NCBI GenBank assembly: GCA_950022655.1
Contig: OX465579.1
Coordinates: forward strand, 53,609,950-53,673,949
From: Alentia gelatinosa
Taxonomy: Eukaryota; Annelida; Polychaeta; Phyllodocida; Polynoidae
Reading direction: 5' to 3'
Length of the DNA: 64,000 nt
The notes under the pieces were generated by a model. The model saw only the letters and a program-made list of their open reading frames with translations. It was not told the origin of the DNA and searched no databases. Both the position numbers and the translations under genes were made by a program. Below are positions 13,601 to 22,769 of this stretch, piece by piece. Within the stretch, counting starts at the first letter, position 1; each line of letters starts with the position of its first letter.

Positions 13601-16600
13601 ATAATAGACAAATAATATTATAATACAGCAAAGCTGGGAATCCGTATTTTGGGTAAGTAATGACGTTAGAAGACATTCACCGTTTTCGCGCATGAAGGCG
13701 TGAAAACTGTGAAAGCGGGGGGCCGAGGTGCCGAGGGGTCCGAGGTACCGTAGGGGGTCCGAGATGCCACAGGGGCCGAGACATCCGGGAATCATGTCAT
13801 CAACTGAAACATCTTTTTTTTTATTATTTAGAAAAAGACGTCTCTCAGACTAGCTGAGTTTTTCTGACCCTTTGTCGGTTTCCTACTTGTACATAGTTCT
13901 TAGCTCATAATTTCCTACATCGAGATAAAGAAAAAGAAGTTAACATCATTCCAAGTGATAAGAGGCGACCACTTACTCGTAGCACCCTTCTTGTATGCCA
14001 CATCGGGGTGCAGCACTGAGATCATATTCTGAAACCAGCGTGACATCTCCAGTTCCATGTTGCCTCTGGGGAGAGGGAACTGGAAGGTGAATACCACTTG
14101 GTTGGCCGTGATTTTATGTTTGTCGATGGTGGGGTCTTCGATACTTGAGGCACGAAGGGTGCATTTTCCAGGCCCCCGCGACGTGAACCAGGTGTTCTTA
14201 GGCTGGTTGTGTGGGTCCAGACATAGCATACCTGTGATGCTCTGCACGTTTGATGGAGCAGGGGCTGCAAATACAAAACCGTTTCTGAATCACAACACAA
14301 CGAAAGAGAACGTAGGGTTACAAATAATGTTACATTGAGCACAGAGAAAATCACATGAGTTGGTAATGGCATCAGGTATTGCCTTTGATATCATGTACGC
14401 GATGTTCAAATTATTAGTAGGTACGTACTGAAACATCAATGCATCAAAGGCTAGTGTCAGTGTCATATCGCCAACTTTTTTAAAAGAAAGATTTAGAAGT
14501 CTGTCACTAAGGTGTCTATCATCCACTGACGTGAGTATGGTTATAAACAAGTACACCACGGATAAATGTTATCCTGTATGTCTAAATTTAGATACGAATA
14601 CGGCCATGCACTGTTCTATCTGGTACCAACCAGGTATCCTTAATATCTAAATAATAGTGAACATCTTCAGATTGCCTAAGACGGCTCGGCCAACAGGTAC
14701 AAACCTTTGACACGCTCATATAGCACAAATACATGATTTCTTTTCATTACTTTTGAGTCAAACCAAGACCTAGCCAGCCATGATTTTTGCTCTATAATTA
14801 ACGAGCCATCTTAGACAACTTAGTGAAGGTAAGTGCACTACTCTCCTACCCCTACTCCACCACGGTGAATTTTTACAAAAGCCATTAGTGTCACTCTACT
14901 TCACAAAGAAAGTACAGACTTATATTAGAGCGTACCAGAGATTATACCAGGAAGTTGACGTTGTCGGTGAACGCACAAAACCATCTGACTATGACCACGA
15001 CTCACCGCAATCCTTTTTCAGTACCACATTACGGCTAGAGCATTGTATACAGCCCAGAAGGCGATGGTGTGCGTCAACATTTGGGAAGGCACGCGTCTTC
15101 TAATTTCACTTAAAATATTAAGCATTCTGTATACGCCTACAGCATACACGTGTTTATATTCTTATCCTGTGTACTCCCCATCAACTTTCCATGAATACAA
15201 CTATTTCCAACTCCAAATAATTCTTAATATAAATGATTTATAACATACCAAGAATCTATGTTCTGCATCATGGTTTGGAGGGAATCTACAAGCCTCAGCT
15301 CGTCATATCTCTAACAAAAGCCTATGCATCAGTACGACAGAGGTTTATTTTGCCCCGCTTGAAAACCTCCTGTTCACTAAACTCAGGTGCCATAGAGGAA
15401 GCCGTGGTTACTATGACCTGCTTCAACAGAGACACACCAAAAGTAATCCTCAGAGTAAACATTAAATTCATCCTGTTGTTGTATTAACCACATTTGATTA
15501 ACGAATCTGATCTACTGTGGTCATAAATCTGCATATTATCTACAGTGCTGTTTTCCTATCTATTCACATATCAATCCAGTTAATAGTTGGCGACTGCTAT
15601 GAGCTTTATTATCAATCAAGTGATCAATCAAATAACCTGGCATCATGTAATGAATTCTCGTTCGATATCGCGGTGCTGGGTGTTCTCATTTTGTTAACTG
15701 TCGACTGATACCCAATTAAATATACACGTACTAAAAATCTGGAAGGGGGCGGTGATTTATATTAGGGCATTCGGGAGGTGCTTCATTCTGGTTCTCCGGA
15801 GGGTGGGGGGTATTTTAGGGGTATTTGCCAGGGCGGGGGGTTTTCATTTTCAAGGATCGGCCAGGGGAGTGCCTAACATTAGTTTGACCATCGAGGTTCT
15901 CCTTGTGTAATTCTGTTCGTTTGAGATGATCTATTATTTATTTCCGTGTATTGCTTACGATTTGATAAGTAATCGTTTAGCCATTTACATGTTGATATGT
16001 GTAGTCCATATGTTTCACAATCTTTAAGTCAATTGTCTCGAATGCTGTAGCGTAATCGATGAATGTGGCTAACATTAGTTGCTGATTATTTATGCCTTCA
16101 AATATATCATCTGTGAATTCTGAAAGTTGTTATTGTCGAAGTTGGTTATGGTAGAAGTTCAACGTGGTGTTTATTTAGTAGATTGTTTTCTGTGAAATGT
16201 TCAAAAATGTGTTTATGTACTAATTTCTCTAGCAGTTTTCCAGGTAATGGTCGTTTCGAAATTGGTCTGGAGTCTGAGACGTTAGGGCTATGTTTCTTTT
16301 TCGGTAATGGTGTCACTGTCCCTATATTCGATGTATTTGGGTAGGTACCCGTGTCTATTGTTAATTGAATGATTTGAGAAAGTTGTCCACTAAGTACCGA
16401 GAAGCTATTTCTTTAGTATTTTGCTTGAAAGGTGCTCTATGGCCGATGATTTATCAATATACATTTCTCTAATGAGTTTGATAATGTAGCGGTTACCCTC
16501 TAGTCGCTGAAAGTGTATTACCACTCTCCGCGATCGTCAGTCGACCAGAGGTTCCGAGACTAGTCGCTACCCTGTACTTACCATGCCAATACAGGTGGGT

Positions 16601-19600
16601 TCGGCTTTACCCACTGGAGAAGGGAGGGAGATACGAGATCTACCAACTACTGCTTAACCGCGAATAGAAAACCAGACTCCGGACAGTTTCAGTTTACCGT
16701 TCCTTTATTACTGGAAGTAATACACAATCCGTTGGTGCTGCGGGGCACCAACTAGCGCGGGAAGAGATACTGGTCTCTTCAACGTTGAAAGGTGTTTCAA
16801 CACAACCTAACCAACTCGTGAGGCTCCAGACGTTCACTCCGTAAAGAGGCACCGTGAGAAGTCCTGTCAACCTGCTGTGGACTCGACCTTATATAGTGGC
16901 CGAGTTACGTAATGCGGGTGAACCCGTAGCATTTGCATACTGCGGGTCCGCCGACCATACCGCACAGCAGGGATCGGCACTCACGCCACCTAGTTCTAAA
17001 GTGAAACAACGCTGCTCGACTGCCCTGACCCCTACAATAACATCTTTTTTGATACTAACTTTTTCTGCAGTCTCCGGATAATTCGTTTGGCAAGATCTGC
17101 AATGTTCGAAACAGGTAAGCTTCATAACTTATTTTCCCAACGATTCCTCAGAATGACTGGGAAAACAAAGAAAACACGTTGGTGCCAGCCACAGCATGGC
17201 GCTGGGGGGGGGGGGGGGGGGGGGGGGTTGAAGATGGTTCAAATCATTGTTCTGTTGGCGTGAATGAGGTTCAATTACTACTATCTAACAAGAACGGGGA
17301 ATCTTAAATGTATACTAGAAATGAAAAAGTGCATTTCCATGGAAAAATGGAAAGATGTCTTCTCTGAGAATAGGGGAAATGACCCTAAAGTCGCTGAAGG
17401 GGCCTTTACGAGGCCATTTACCAGGATCAATTAAATGCATAGGGACAAGCATAAAAGCGATAAGAAATGTAAAATAGCCTTAAACCTTGGATCGACCCCC
17501 CGTATGCCTTTACCAGGACTCCTGACACTGAAGTGTACAGGAGAGAAACTGTTAACTTTACTTCTGTTCTGGAAATGGCTAGAAAAGAAGACTCGAGCAA
17601 GCCTACGATAAAATTAATCTGACTGGACCGAGAGCACATACTATAACGCTGCAGCTGGGCTCACGCACCTGTTAGATATTCATGATTGTCAGGTCATCAT
17701 GCTTTACAATAGGTATATGTACATTGATTTGCGAAGGAAATATATGATAACTCAGCCATTTGTAATACTATACATATTATTTTATACCTCTCCCAAATGT
17801 TTTCCGTATAATCATTTGATTCGGTGGGACTGATACAGCATGAGCCAGTTTCTGGTAATTCATTTGAGAAGATCGACTTCCACTGCTTGTGGAGATTACT
17901 ATGGAATTCTAAACTGATGACAGGAATTCTGTTCAATGACTGCTATCCATTTTACTAAGTGTACATGCTTTCTCATCTGTAACACTTCCGAGATAACGAT
18001 AACGTCCAGTTAACCATTGCAGGTTCTCACCAGACTTTCTCAAGGTTCTTTTACACCACAAGGGTGGTGATCAAATCTATGAAATGAATTTAGGTAGAAC
18101 CCTCACCCCTACATAATACAGACACACACATGCATATTCATAGATACCAGACTACTATGCCTGTTATACCTGCCTGTCTATTGCTGTATGTACATATTCA
18201 GTTTACAGTTACAAGGTTACAAGTCAAGGAAGACGTATTGATTGGCCTGCTTTGTAGTAAGAGGCACCACCGACGTTTCCGGCGCGGTGGTGATGGATGT
18301 GCCGGCGGCAAGCCGCCGACGGCCCGCCAGAAAGGACGACCGCATTACATTAACTCCTGCCGGCGCCACATACCCTGCCCGCCCGCCAGGGGAGGCAGCT
18401 GCAGAAGGGATCGTCTATAGAGTCTGGATCTGTGTGTGGCTTTTGAGCCGGTCGTGTTCGGGCCCGGGGCTTTAATGCGCAGAGGGTGGACTTTCACGTG
18501 GACTGTTTAGTAGCGCGCATTCAAAGTCAGAAGGTATCGCACAAAAGCTGACCGAAACACACGCCATTCGAGCGACTGATGCCGGGACAATACATTAACA
18601 GCTTTACATTTTAACCCGCATGCATCTGGGACGCTTTTACGGCAGGCCCTTCTTTAACGGCAACTATCATTGCAAAGTCAGGCTTTTGAGGCCATACATG
18701 TAACCAGAGATGAGAGTCGGAACTAATAAAAAATCGGAAATTTCAAACACTTATAAGAAGAGAATCATTTGTAACATTATTTTGTAACAGAATGGTTACC
18801 AATCGAAATATATTTAAGTGTTGCCGATGAATATGAAATGTCGGAATTCCGTTGTTTGTCTGAAAACTTGCATCCCTGTTTAACCCTTGTCGGACCTTAT
18901 ATCCCAAAGCACCAAAGAAGACTTTGAAAAAATATATTTTACGTCCTTCCGCCATGAAATACGCAGTTTTCTCTCTCCTAGATTATAAGGATAGCCAATG
19001 GTAGGGGCTATACTGGCGAGTATGGATAAGGGGGTGTCTATTCTATATCTAGTGTTCACACCACAGCTACAAGTGGGACGAGTAAATTGGCAAGCCTTTG
19101 TGTTTTTGCTGCCAAGCGGGGGATATAAAAGCCCTTTGTCTAACCTCAGACATCCATCCACTTATTCAAATCCTCGTGCGAAAACAAACGGCACACTTAA
19201 GTCATATAGCTGATGTGCAGAGATTGGTTTTATGACCTAGCTCTTGTCCACAATTAGAATTCCCCGACGGCTTTACGAAAACACAATTATTTCGAAAGGG
19301 GATGTATTCTTCGAAATCTGCAGCGTGTATTTGAAACATGGAGTAGCGATTGCACAGTGTCGTACATTTCCGACCGAATAATTACAGACTGATCAATTAC
19401 ATCCTTTACATGCACATGTATTTAGAAGCACACATTACAAAAATACATATGATTTCAGAGAAATTGGTGAAATGTCACATGGCACTATGTATTTTTGCTG
19501 GCAAAGTGATTGTGAAATATCCAGTGTAATATGATATGTACCTTTAATTTCAACTTTAAACAAAACAAGGCAAAACCAAAATAAAACGATTGGATGACCT

Positions 19601-22600
19601 ATATTCTACGACCAAATACCTTAAGTTTTAAGAAACGTAAAACATACTTGGTTGTCGTAGTGATTCCCCATTGTTCTTGCATTGGTTACTAAATGATGAT
19701 AGTCGCTATAGCATTAATGCCAAAATCCTAACCCAATAATATACTCAAATGACCTGGAATTGTCATTCATAGACGGCTAACCGGCGGGTGAACTGAGCCA
19801 TCTGTTTAATTTACTGCCTGACCGGTCATCGTGGCTAACTTGAACCATACCCGTGACCATTGACCTGTCCTTCAGTATCGCTTGGCTACATGTAGCGGAC
19901 TCCGCGCAAATAAGGATCGATACTGAACATCATTCTGCGAATATCACAAGTGAATCTCGCCATTAACGCAGCGTAGTGGGGATACCAGGCGAGAATCAAG
20001 TCTCCCTTGGGTGGTAGTGATGGTGGGTATCGGGGGAATAGGGCAGGCGCGACAAGAGATGGTAGATAGCATACAACACTCAGCTGGGGAGGCATTTCGA
20101 ATGGGTTTCGGTTGTCTGTCGGACAATCCAGTCGGTAAAATCAATAGGACATCCATTTGTTTAAAACGGACTCATATTCCTTCATATTTTAGATTCGAAC
20201 CATGAGAATAGTTGATTCCAAGGATATGTTGTTTGCGCAAAATTTGTATTGTGACTATTATAACCAAAACGTCACTGTAGTGTAGTTTATGAGTCTATAA
20301 ATGACATAACCATGTTTGCATAATCTTGACATACATCTTACGAATTTGTTCTATTCAATCTCAGACCCTTTCATATGGTGACAAAATGCTCCTTACCTAA
20401 ATAGGTGTGAGGGTTAAAAGTGAGCTCTCCCATATCTACCTTATAGAAAACGACGAAATTTGCATAGATTATAGCCAAGACGTGTATCACTGGGGTCCTG
20501 AATTTTTTAATAGGTAATTACCCGATCACTTACCTTGGTAGAAGTATGAAGGGGAATTGATGTTCTAACGAGCCTTGGGCACTACTGAGTGCCCAAGGAC
20601 GACAGGGATCGATAATTACTAGTTTGTCGGACAATGTTAATTAAATGTAATTTTTTGTGTGTGCTGATGCCTTATCATTGTGGATTCACATGAAGAAAGT
20701 TGTGAATAAGGGCGCTAGACCTTCATTTAAATTTTTCACATCCATGGTCATGTTACACTGCAGTGGTAGGGTTGAGATAAAACATGAACATAATACATAA
20801 TCTCACTCGGCTTTGCCTCATGAGATTACTCCGCAACCAAAACTCATGGCACATTGTCAGTGACTATGTATCTCAGTGCAGTTCCTCCTCGTCGTGAAAG
20901 AAGGCTGTTTCAGATGTTTATGACGAACTGCGTACATTGGTAACAGATGGATTCGAGTCGACGACTCATGCACGCAAGTCGCAACGTGGAGGGCGGGGCA
21001 ACAGTCGCCGTCGATTTTGCATTTTTGCCTTCCCACTGGGCGACATGACAGATTCCTAGAACTTTGTGGTTAAGACTTAAGTGCTGATTCCACCAACACA
21101 CAAGAGCGAGATTAATCATGATTTTGTTGTCTTGCTAAATCTTGCTAGGTTTTGAATAATCGCTTGCACATTTACCACGATGTGTCTTGATGTTTCGTCG
21201 TGGTGGTGCAGCATCAAAACACACACAGGACATTGCGCGCTACGTTACTTACTTACTTGAGAGTGAAACTACTCGCTCACTTGTGCACTTTCCCGGTGTT
21301 CCGGGCCGCACAAGCAAACTGTGTTTACGTTTGCGAGCTGTGCTAGTTGGGTTTGGTGGGGTTTTTGAGTTTTGGTTTTTGTGTTCTTGTTGGTTGGGTT
21401 CTTGATTTGGTTTTCGATTTGTGTTTTTAGTTTTTCCTCTATTTGGTGGGTTCTTGAGGCTATTTGTTTGAGTGCTTGGATGTCGTCTGTAAAGACTTGG
21501 TTGATACATATTTTTGTTTCATTTGTTTGGTGTACTGCTTAGCATTGGTTGAGTATATGGTGGGTTGTTTCTTTTGTTAGGCCACACCGCCTGCATTCTT
21601 GTGATTGGAACATTGATTTGTAATTTTCCTTGGTTTGGTACATCCTATTGCGGAGTTTGAATATTTGGCTAGCCTGTTTTTTGGTTAGTTTGCTTAGATA
21701 ATCTGGTCTGTGGGTTCCTTCCCTGTCTGATCTGTGCATGAGGTATTTGGTTTTTGCTAGGGTCTCCTTGTTTGATTTTATGGTTTTTATCCATTTCTGG
21801 TCGGTGGATTTCTTGGTTAGGTTCGCCCATTGTTTCTTGGTCATTCTGGTTGATTCTTCTGAGTTAATTGCCAATTTTTTTAGTAGTTCTTCTGTTTTTT
21901 CCTTCCAGTTTCTGTCGTCTGCTAACTTTGTTATTCTTTTTTTGGTTTTGGGTTTTCCAGTAGTGGTAATAGATGGATTCGAGTCGACGACATCGGAGGT
22001 ACGACATATCACGACACTATAGAGCTTATAGTTATAGTCGACGACTGACCTCTTAATAGTCTTATTAAGCATCGCACATGCTACCGAATCGCGACTTGCT
22101 CCGTCAATGGTATCACTATGGACATTCAATAACTGCGTTTACATGTTCATTAGTTCATTTTATGCTTGTCTGCCTACGAGTACGACGGAACACTTACTCT
22201 ATGGTCCTTGATTCAATTCCAGACCTCTTTAAAGTTTAATTTAATATGCAAAAGTTTTATCTTCTTGTGGGAACACACTTTAACACCGTCGTCTGACATC
22301 TTGACAGCTGGCTTTGACAACATGTGAAAACCTCATGAAACCTGGCATATAAGTTGAAGGTCTGGGCATACACTCTAGACACAATGACGGTGTGACACCA
22401 GATCGTCCCCGTTGCAGAGACCGTCAGCAGTGCCTATTTTAGACGGCGCAGCATGCAATGCATGCCCGATACCGGGAGGTGGATAAGACCGGGCCCAGAT
22501 GACCAAGGCCGGTGACAAACTATGTCTAGGTCAGGGTGTTCATATCATTCTTAATCATGTAATATTGCATAACCCACCCTTACCTGTCAATACTATGGCA

Positions 22601-22769
22601 TGCAGGGCAAGTAGCTCTTACTATAATGCACACTTATCCCAAAACAGAGAACTAAAATCTTACCGATAATTCCGCCGATCAGGAAAAACACAACTTGGAG
22701 GACGAGAATCACCAATCCCAGGGCGATTAATTTCCGGTTGCTCACCGTTTCCAGAACAACACCGGCCAT
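435..22769 (-). CDS. WLS: Wntless (Wnt ligand secretion mediator), 11 coding exons, 3' end outside window
   Basis: Wntless is a multipass membrane protein that escorts lipidated Wnt from the Golgi to the cell surface and is recycled by retromer. Coding exons on the minus strand: 22664-22769, 13977-14264, 12622-12740, 5786-5941, 5114-5250, 4557-4597, 3695-3822, 3232-3329, 2868-2931, 1621-1764, 435-591. They total 1438 nt (479 codons plus 1 nt), every junction is GT-AG and the phases join without a break. Seen in order: an N-terminal membrane segment (residues ~13-34), a large luminal domain, then the highly conserved multipass half with motifs such as [36 protein letters not shown] and [19 protein letters not shown]. 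About 60 residues typical of the family are missing at the C-terminus and must lie left of base 1. The start codon sits in a good context (GCTACCATGG). Identification is by recall of the family sequence. Confidence 0.96.
1621..1764 (-). CDS. WLS: WLS exon 10
   Basis: 48 codons, phase 0 at both ends. Encodes a membrane helix and [20 protein letters not shown]. The acceptor GGACAG was chosen because it joins ...GTKLA directly to LGFIILAG, as in the family; the sequence further upstream is intronic. Confidence 0.93.
1765..2867. other. WLS intron 9
   Basis: Holds a short fragment of the dispersed poly-C repeat family at about 2010-2090 (the 'agagctaa...ttggccttta' end). A weak minus-strand frame at 2120-2362 reminds of an RNase H fragment but is not convincing. 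Nothing else was recognised. Confidence 0.5.
2868..2931 (-). CDS. WLS: WLS exon 9
   Basis: 64 nt encoding [21 protein letters not shown]. The donor at GCA|GTATCC was chosen over an earlier in-exon GTAACA because the family keeps the TETGTKLA segment. Confidence 0.92.
3232..3329 (-). CDS. WLS: WLS exon 8
   Basis: Encodes [14 protein letters not shown] then a membrane helix ending FVFEMCE(R). Phase 0 in, phase 2 out. Acceptor TTGACAG, donor GTATG. Confidence 0.94.
3695..3822 (-). CDS. WLS: WLS exon 7
   Basis: Encodes [20 protein letters not shown] followed by [10 protein letters not shown] and FTGEHMM, a hallmark segment of Wntless. Acceptor TGTTTAG, donor GTGAGT, phase 0 out. Confidence 0.95.
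4557..4597 (-). CDS. WLS: WLS exon 6 (41-nt micro-exon)
   Basis: Only 41 nt ([15 protein letters not shown]). It is needed to connect exon 5 (phase 2) to exon 7 (phase 1) and fits the conserved LLEK...FALG...PIEW run. Acceptor TTTTGCAG, donor GTAAGA. Confidence 0.92.
5114..5250 (-). CDS. WLS: WLS exon 5 (second membrane segment)
   Basis: Encodes [16 protein letters not shown] followed by a hydrophobic helix and RPPMLLEK. Acceptor TTTTTCAG, phase 0 in, phase 2 out at a GTACG donor. One of the most strongly conserved parts of the family. Confidence 0.95.
5786..5941 (-). CDS. WLS: WLS exon 4 (luminal domain end)
   Basis: 52 codons, phase 0 at both ends. Contains [20 protein letters not shown] and [10 protein letters not shown], which align with the conserved beta-rich luminal segment before the second membrane helix. 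Acceptor ACATAG, donor GTATG. Confidence 0.94.
5942..6994. other. Left part of WLS intron 3, no gene seen
   Basis: AT-rich. A short stretch near 6640-6680 resembles the interior of the tRNA-SINE family seen at 44.9 and 51.4 kb. No coding exon. Confidence 0.45.
6995..8560 (+). repeat. Dispersed poly-C repeat family, copy a (split by a 538 bp element)
   Basis: Shares long stretches with copies at 8.65-10.64, 48.07-48.95, 51.65-52.39 and 62.92-63.83 kb: 'attggatatttaaagccc', 'tttcaattggcaatcaa', 'gtaaacatctgtttgag', 'aaaaccttctgtccaaaac' and 'aggctatagccataacc' occur in the same order. It has two C-tracts (near 7936 and 8310). No coding capacity was seen. It is interrupted by the element at 7174-7711. 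Class unknown; a non-autonomous retro- or DNA element. Confidence 0.8.
7174..7711. mobile_element. hAT-like non-autonomous DNA element inserted in repeat copy a
   Basis: Begins CAGAGGAGGTGTGAAGCG and ends with the inverse complement; about 33 bp terminal inverted repeats with two differences. It is flanked on both sides by CTCTGACCA (7165-7173 and 7712-7720), and the homologous repeat copy b has an uninterrupted CTCTGACCATGTGG at this point, so the empty site is known. An 8-9 bp duplication and CAGAG ends suggest hAT. No transposase frame. Confidence 0.8.
9593..9764 (+). repeat. (GGGA)n microsatellite
   Basis: About 170 bp of almost perfect GGGA units. The long PSLPPSLPP or REGGREGG frames here are artefacts of the repeat. 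Confidence 0.97.
9776..10140 (+). repeat. 103-bp tandem repeat, about 3.5 copies
   Basis: Each unit begins 'caatatataaaaatacac' and contains 'ggtattcattgaac'. Unit starts lie near 9776, 9880, 9983 and 10086, so the period is 103-104 bp. Units differ by scattered substitutions. Confidence 0.9.
10243..10284. other. Inverted repeat (hairpin) inside repeat copy b
   Basis: ATTTCGGTCTTGACC / GGTCAAACCGAAAT with centre TATA forms about 15 paired bases. It lies where the tandem-repeat insertion rejoins the dispersed repeat, so it may be part of that insertion's end. Confidence 0.5.
10641..12621. other. Right part of WLS intron 3
   Basis: AT-rich intron; no coding exon. It contains the hairpin-bearing repeat at 12108-12205. 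Confidence 0.5.
12108..12205 (+). repeat. Hairpin-bearing dispersed repeat, copy 1
   Basis: Shares about 95 bp with 20511-20605, from 'taggtaattaycc' to 'acaggga'. It contains a stem CCTAGGG (12172-12178) pairing with CCCTAGG (12192-12198) around ACACTACTGAGTG. Confidence 0.75.
12622..12740 (-). CDS. WLS: WLS exon 3 (luminal domain)
   Basis: Encodes residues 132-171, including [13 protein letters not shown] and RQLHCEPQG. Acceptor TTTATAG, donor GTGAGT. It enters at phase 1 and leaves at phase 0, matching its neighbours. Conservation is weaker than in the C-terminal half, as expected for this loop. Confidence 0.9.
13280..13792. mobile_element. Inverted-repeat element enclosing telomere-like repeats
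   Basis: The left side (13286-13316) reads TCATCTCGGCCCC...GGCATCTCGGACCCC. The right side (13735-13787), reverse-complemented, reads TGTCTCGGCCCC...GGCATCTCGGACCCC. Both sides also carry a CGCTTTCGCG / CACTCCCGC-type stretch further in. The interior holds the GGGTTA repeats. No transposase frame. The exact ends are uncertain. Confidence 0.5.
13372..13548 (+). repeat. Degenerate telomere-like (TTAGGG)n tract
   Basis: Runs of GGGTTA and GGGATA units, often AGGGTTAGGGTTAGGG, mixed with AAGGTTTGGGATA. It resembles the animal telomere repeat but is intronic in WLS and degenerate. Confidence 0.8.
13977..14264 (-). CDS. WLS: WLS exon 2 (luminal domain)
   Basis: Encodes residues 36-131. The acceptor is TTTGCAG; the exon ends in phase 1 at a GTAAGT donor. 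It carries the luminal [13 protein letters not shown] and [20 protein letters not shown] stretches, which correspond to the family's luminal Wnt-binding region. Confidence 0.93.
14265..15879. other. WLS intron 1, right-hand part of the gene, no gene seen
   Basis: No exon or recognisable mobile element. Short G-runs near 15740-15850. Confidence 0.45.
15880..17110 (-). pseudogene. Decayed non-LTR retrotransposon reverse transcriptase, split by a solo LTR
   Basis: Minus-strand translation, with stops and frameshifts, shows [21 protein letters not shown]...[28 protein letters not shown], then motif-A-like [15 protein letters not shown], then [16 protein letters not shown] and ITQGEP. This is the order found in Jockey/CR1-type RT palms (GVFPD..K.A.V.PI.KK, YRPIS, D..KAFDTIDH, GVPQGS). 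The frame crosses the solo LTR at 17036/16485 without loss, so the LTR inserted later. Inactive. Confidence 0.75.
16485..17036 (-). mobile_element. Solo LTR, 552 bp, with ATAA target duplication
   Basis: Starts TGTAG and ends CTACA on the plus strand, flanked by ATAA (16481-16484 and 17037-17040). On the minus strand there is a TATATAAGG box (near 16889-16897) followed about 190 bp later by AATAAA (near 16706), the order expected for U3-R-U5. No internal retroelement sequence is attached, so this is a solo LTR. Superfamily not determined. Confidence 0.8.
17111..18000. other. WLS intron 1 segment with long G-tract
   Basis: A run of more than 20 G lies at about 17204-17227. No exon or known element. 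Confidence 0.5.
18001..18120 (-). repeat. tRNA-SINE family fragment (3' part, reversed)
   Basis: 'aacgtccagttaaccattgc...agactttctcaaggttcttttac...ggtggtgatc...aatctatg...ctcacccctacat' matches the reverse of the 3' half of the SINE at 44.9-45.2 kb and the fragment at 51.25-51.47 kb. Confidence 0.7.
18260..18420. other. GC-rich island in WLS intron 1
   Basis: Markedly GC-rich against an AT-rich background, with many CpG, and self-complementary blocks such as GCCGGCGGCAAGCCGCCG. The open frames across it match nothing I know. It could be a structured RNA, a regulatory CpG island or a repeat fragment. Confidence 0.35.
18711..18890. repeat. Diverged dispersed repeat, copy 1
   Basis: Similar to 58812-58980: 'gagagtcggaact', 'caaacacttataag', 'gtgttgccg', 'aaatgtcggaattccgt' and 'tgtctgaaaacttgca' occur in the same order. 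About 180 bp. Class unknown. Confidence 0.65.
18891..20510. other. WLS intron 1 segment, no gene seen
   Basis: No exon, RNA gene or recognisable element. Confidence 0.45.
20511..20605 (+). repeat. Hairpin-bearing dispersed repeat, copy 2
   Basis: Second copy of the repeat at 12108-12205. The stem here is CCTTGGGCACT (20573-20583) pairing with AGTGCCCAAGG (20588-20598). It differs from copy 1 at both sides of a pair, so pairing is kept. Confidence 0.75.
20939..20965 (+). repeat. 27-bp direct repeat, left copy
   Basis: GGTAACAGATGGATTCGAGT plus CGACGAC. It recurs at 21965-21991 with one difference and encloses the non-LTR 3' end fragment at about 21243-21964. Confidence 0.8.
21243..21964 (-). 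pseudogene. 3' end of a non-LTR retrotransposon (5'-truncated ORF2 C-terminus)
   Basis: The minus-strand frame 21539-22129 encodes, in its C-terminal two-thirds, [18 protein letters not shown]...NYKSMF, then a CX2C-X8-HX4C knuckle ([18 protein letters not shown]). After a stop it continues with [20 protein letters not shown]. This is the usual C-terminal tail of Jockey-clade ORF2 proteins. It ends in a (TAAG)n-type tail at 21243-21256. RT and endonuclease are missing. Inactive fragment in WLS intron 1. Confidence 0.7.
21965..21991 (+). repeat. 27-bp direct repeat, right copy
   Basis: Partner of 20939-20965, 1026 bp apart, one mismatch. Possibly a target-site duplication of the insertion between them. 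Confidence 0.8.
21992..22663. other. WLS intron 1, end next to exon 1
   Basis: No coding sequence or element recognised. Confidence 0.45.
22664..22769 (-). CDS. WLS: WLS exon 1 (start codon, first membrane segment)
   Basis: Encodes residues 1-35 plus 1 nt. It begins [14 protein letters not shown] and runs into a hydrophobic stretch ending FFLIGGII, the first transmembrane/signal-anchor segment. The donor is GTAAGA after phase 1. Upstream sequence has no in-frame extension with a better start, and the ATG is preceded by GCTACC. Confidence 0.93.

Noticed and set aside
13321..13623. Open frames with [10 protein letters not shown] or NPNPIPN repeats.
   Set aside because: Translations of the degenerate telomere-like repeat, not genes.
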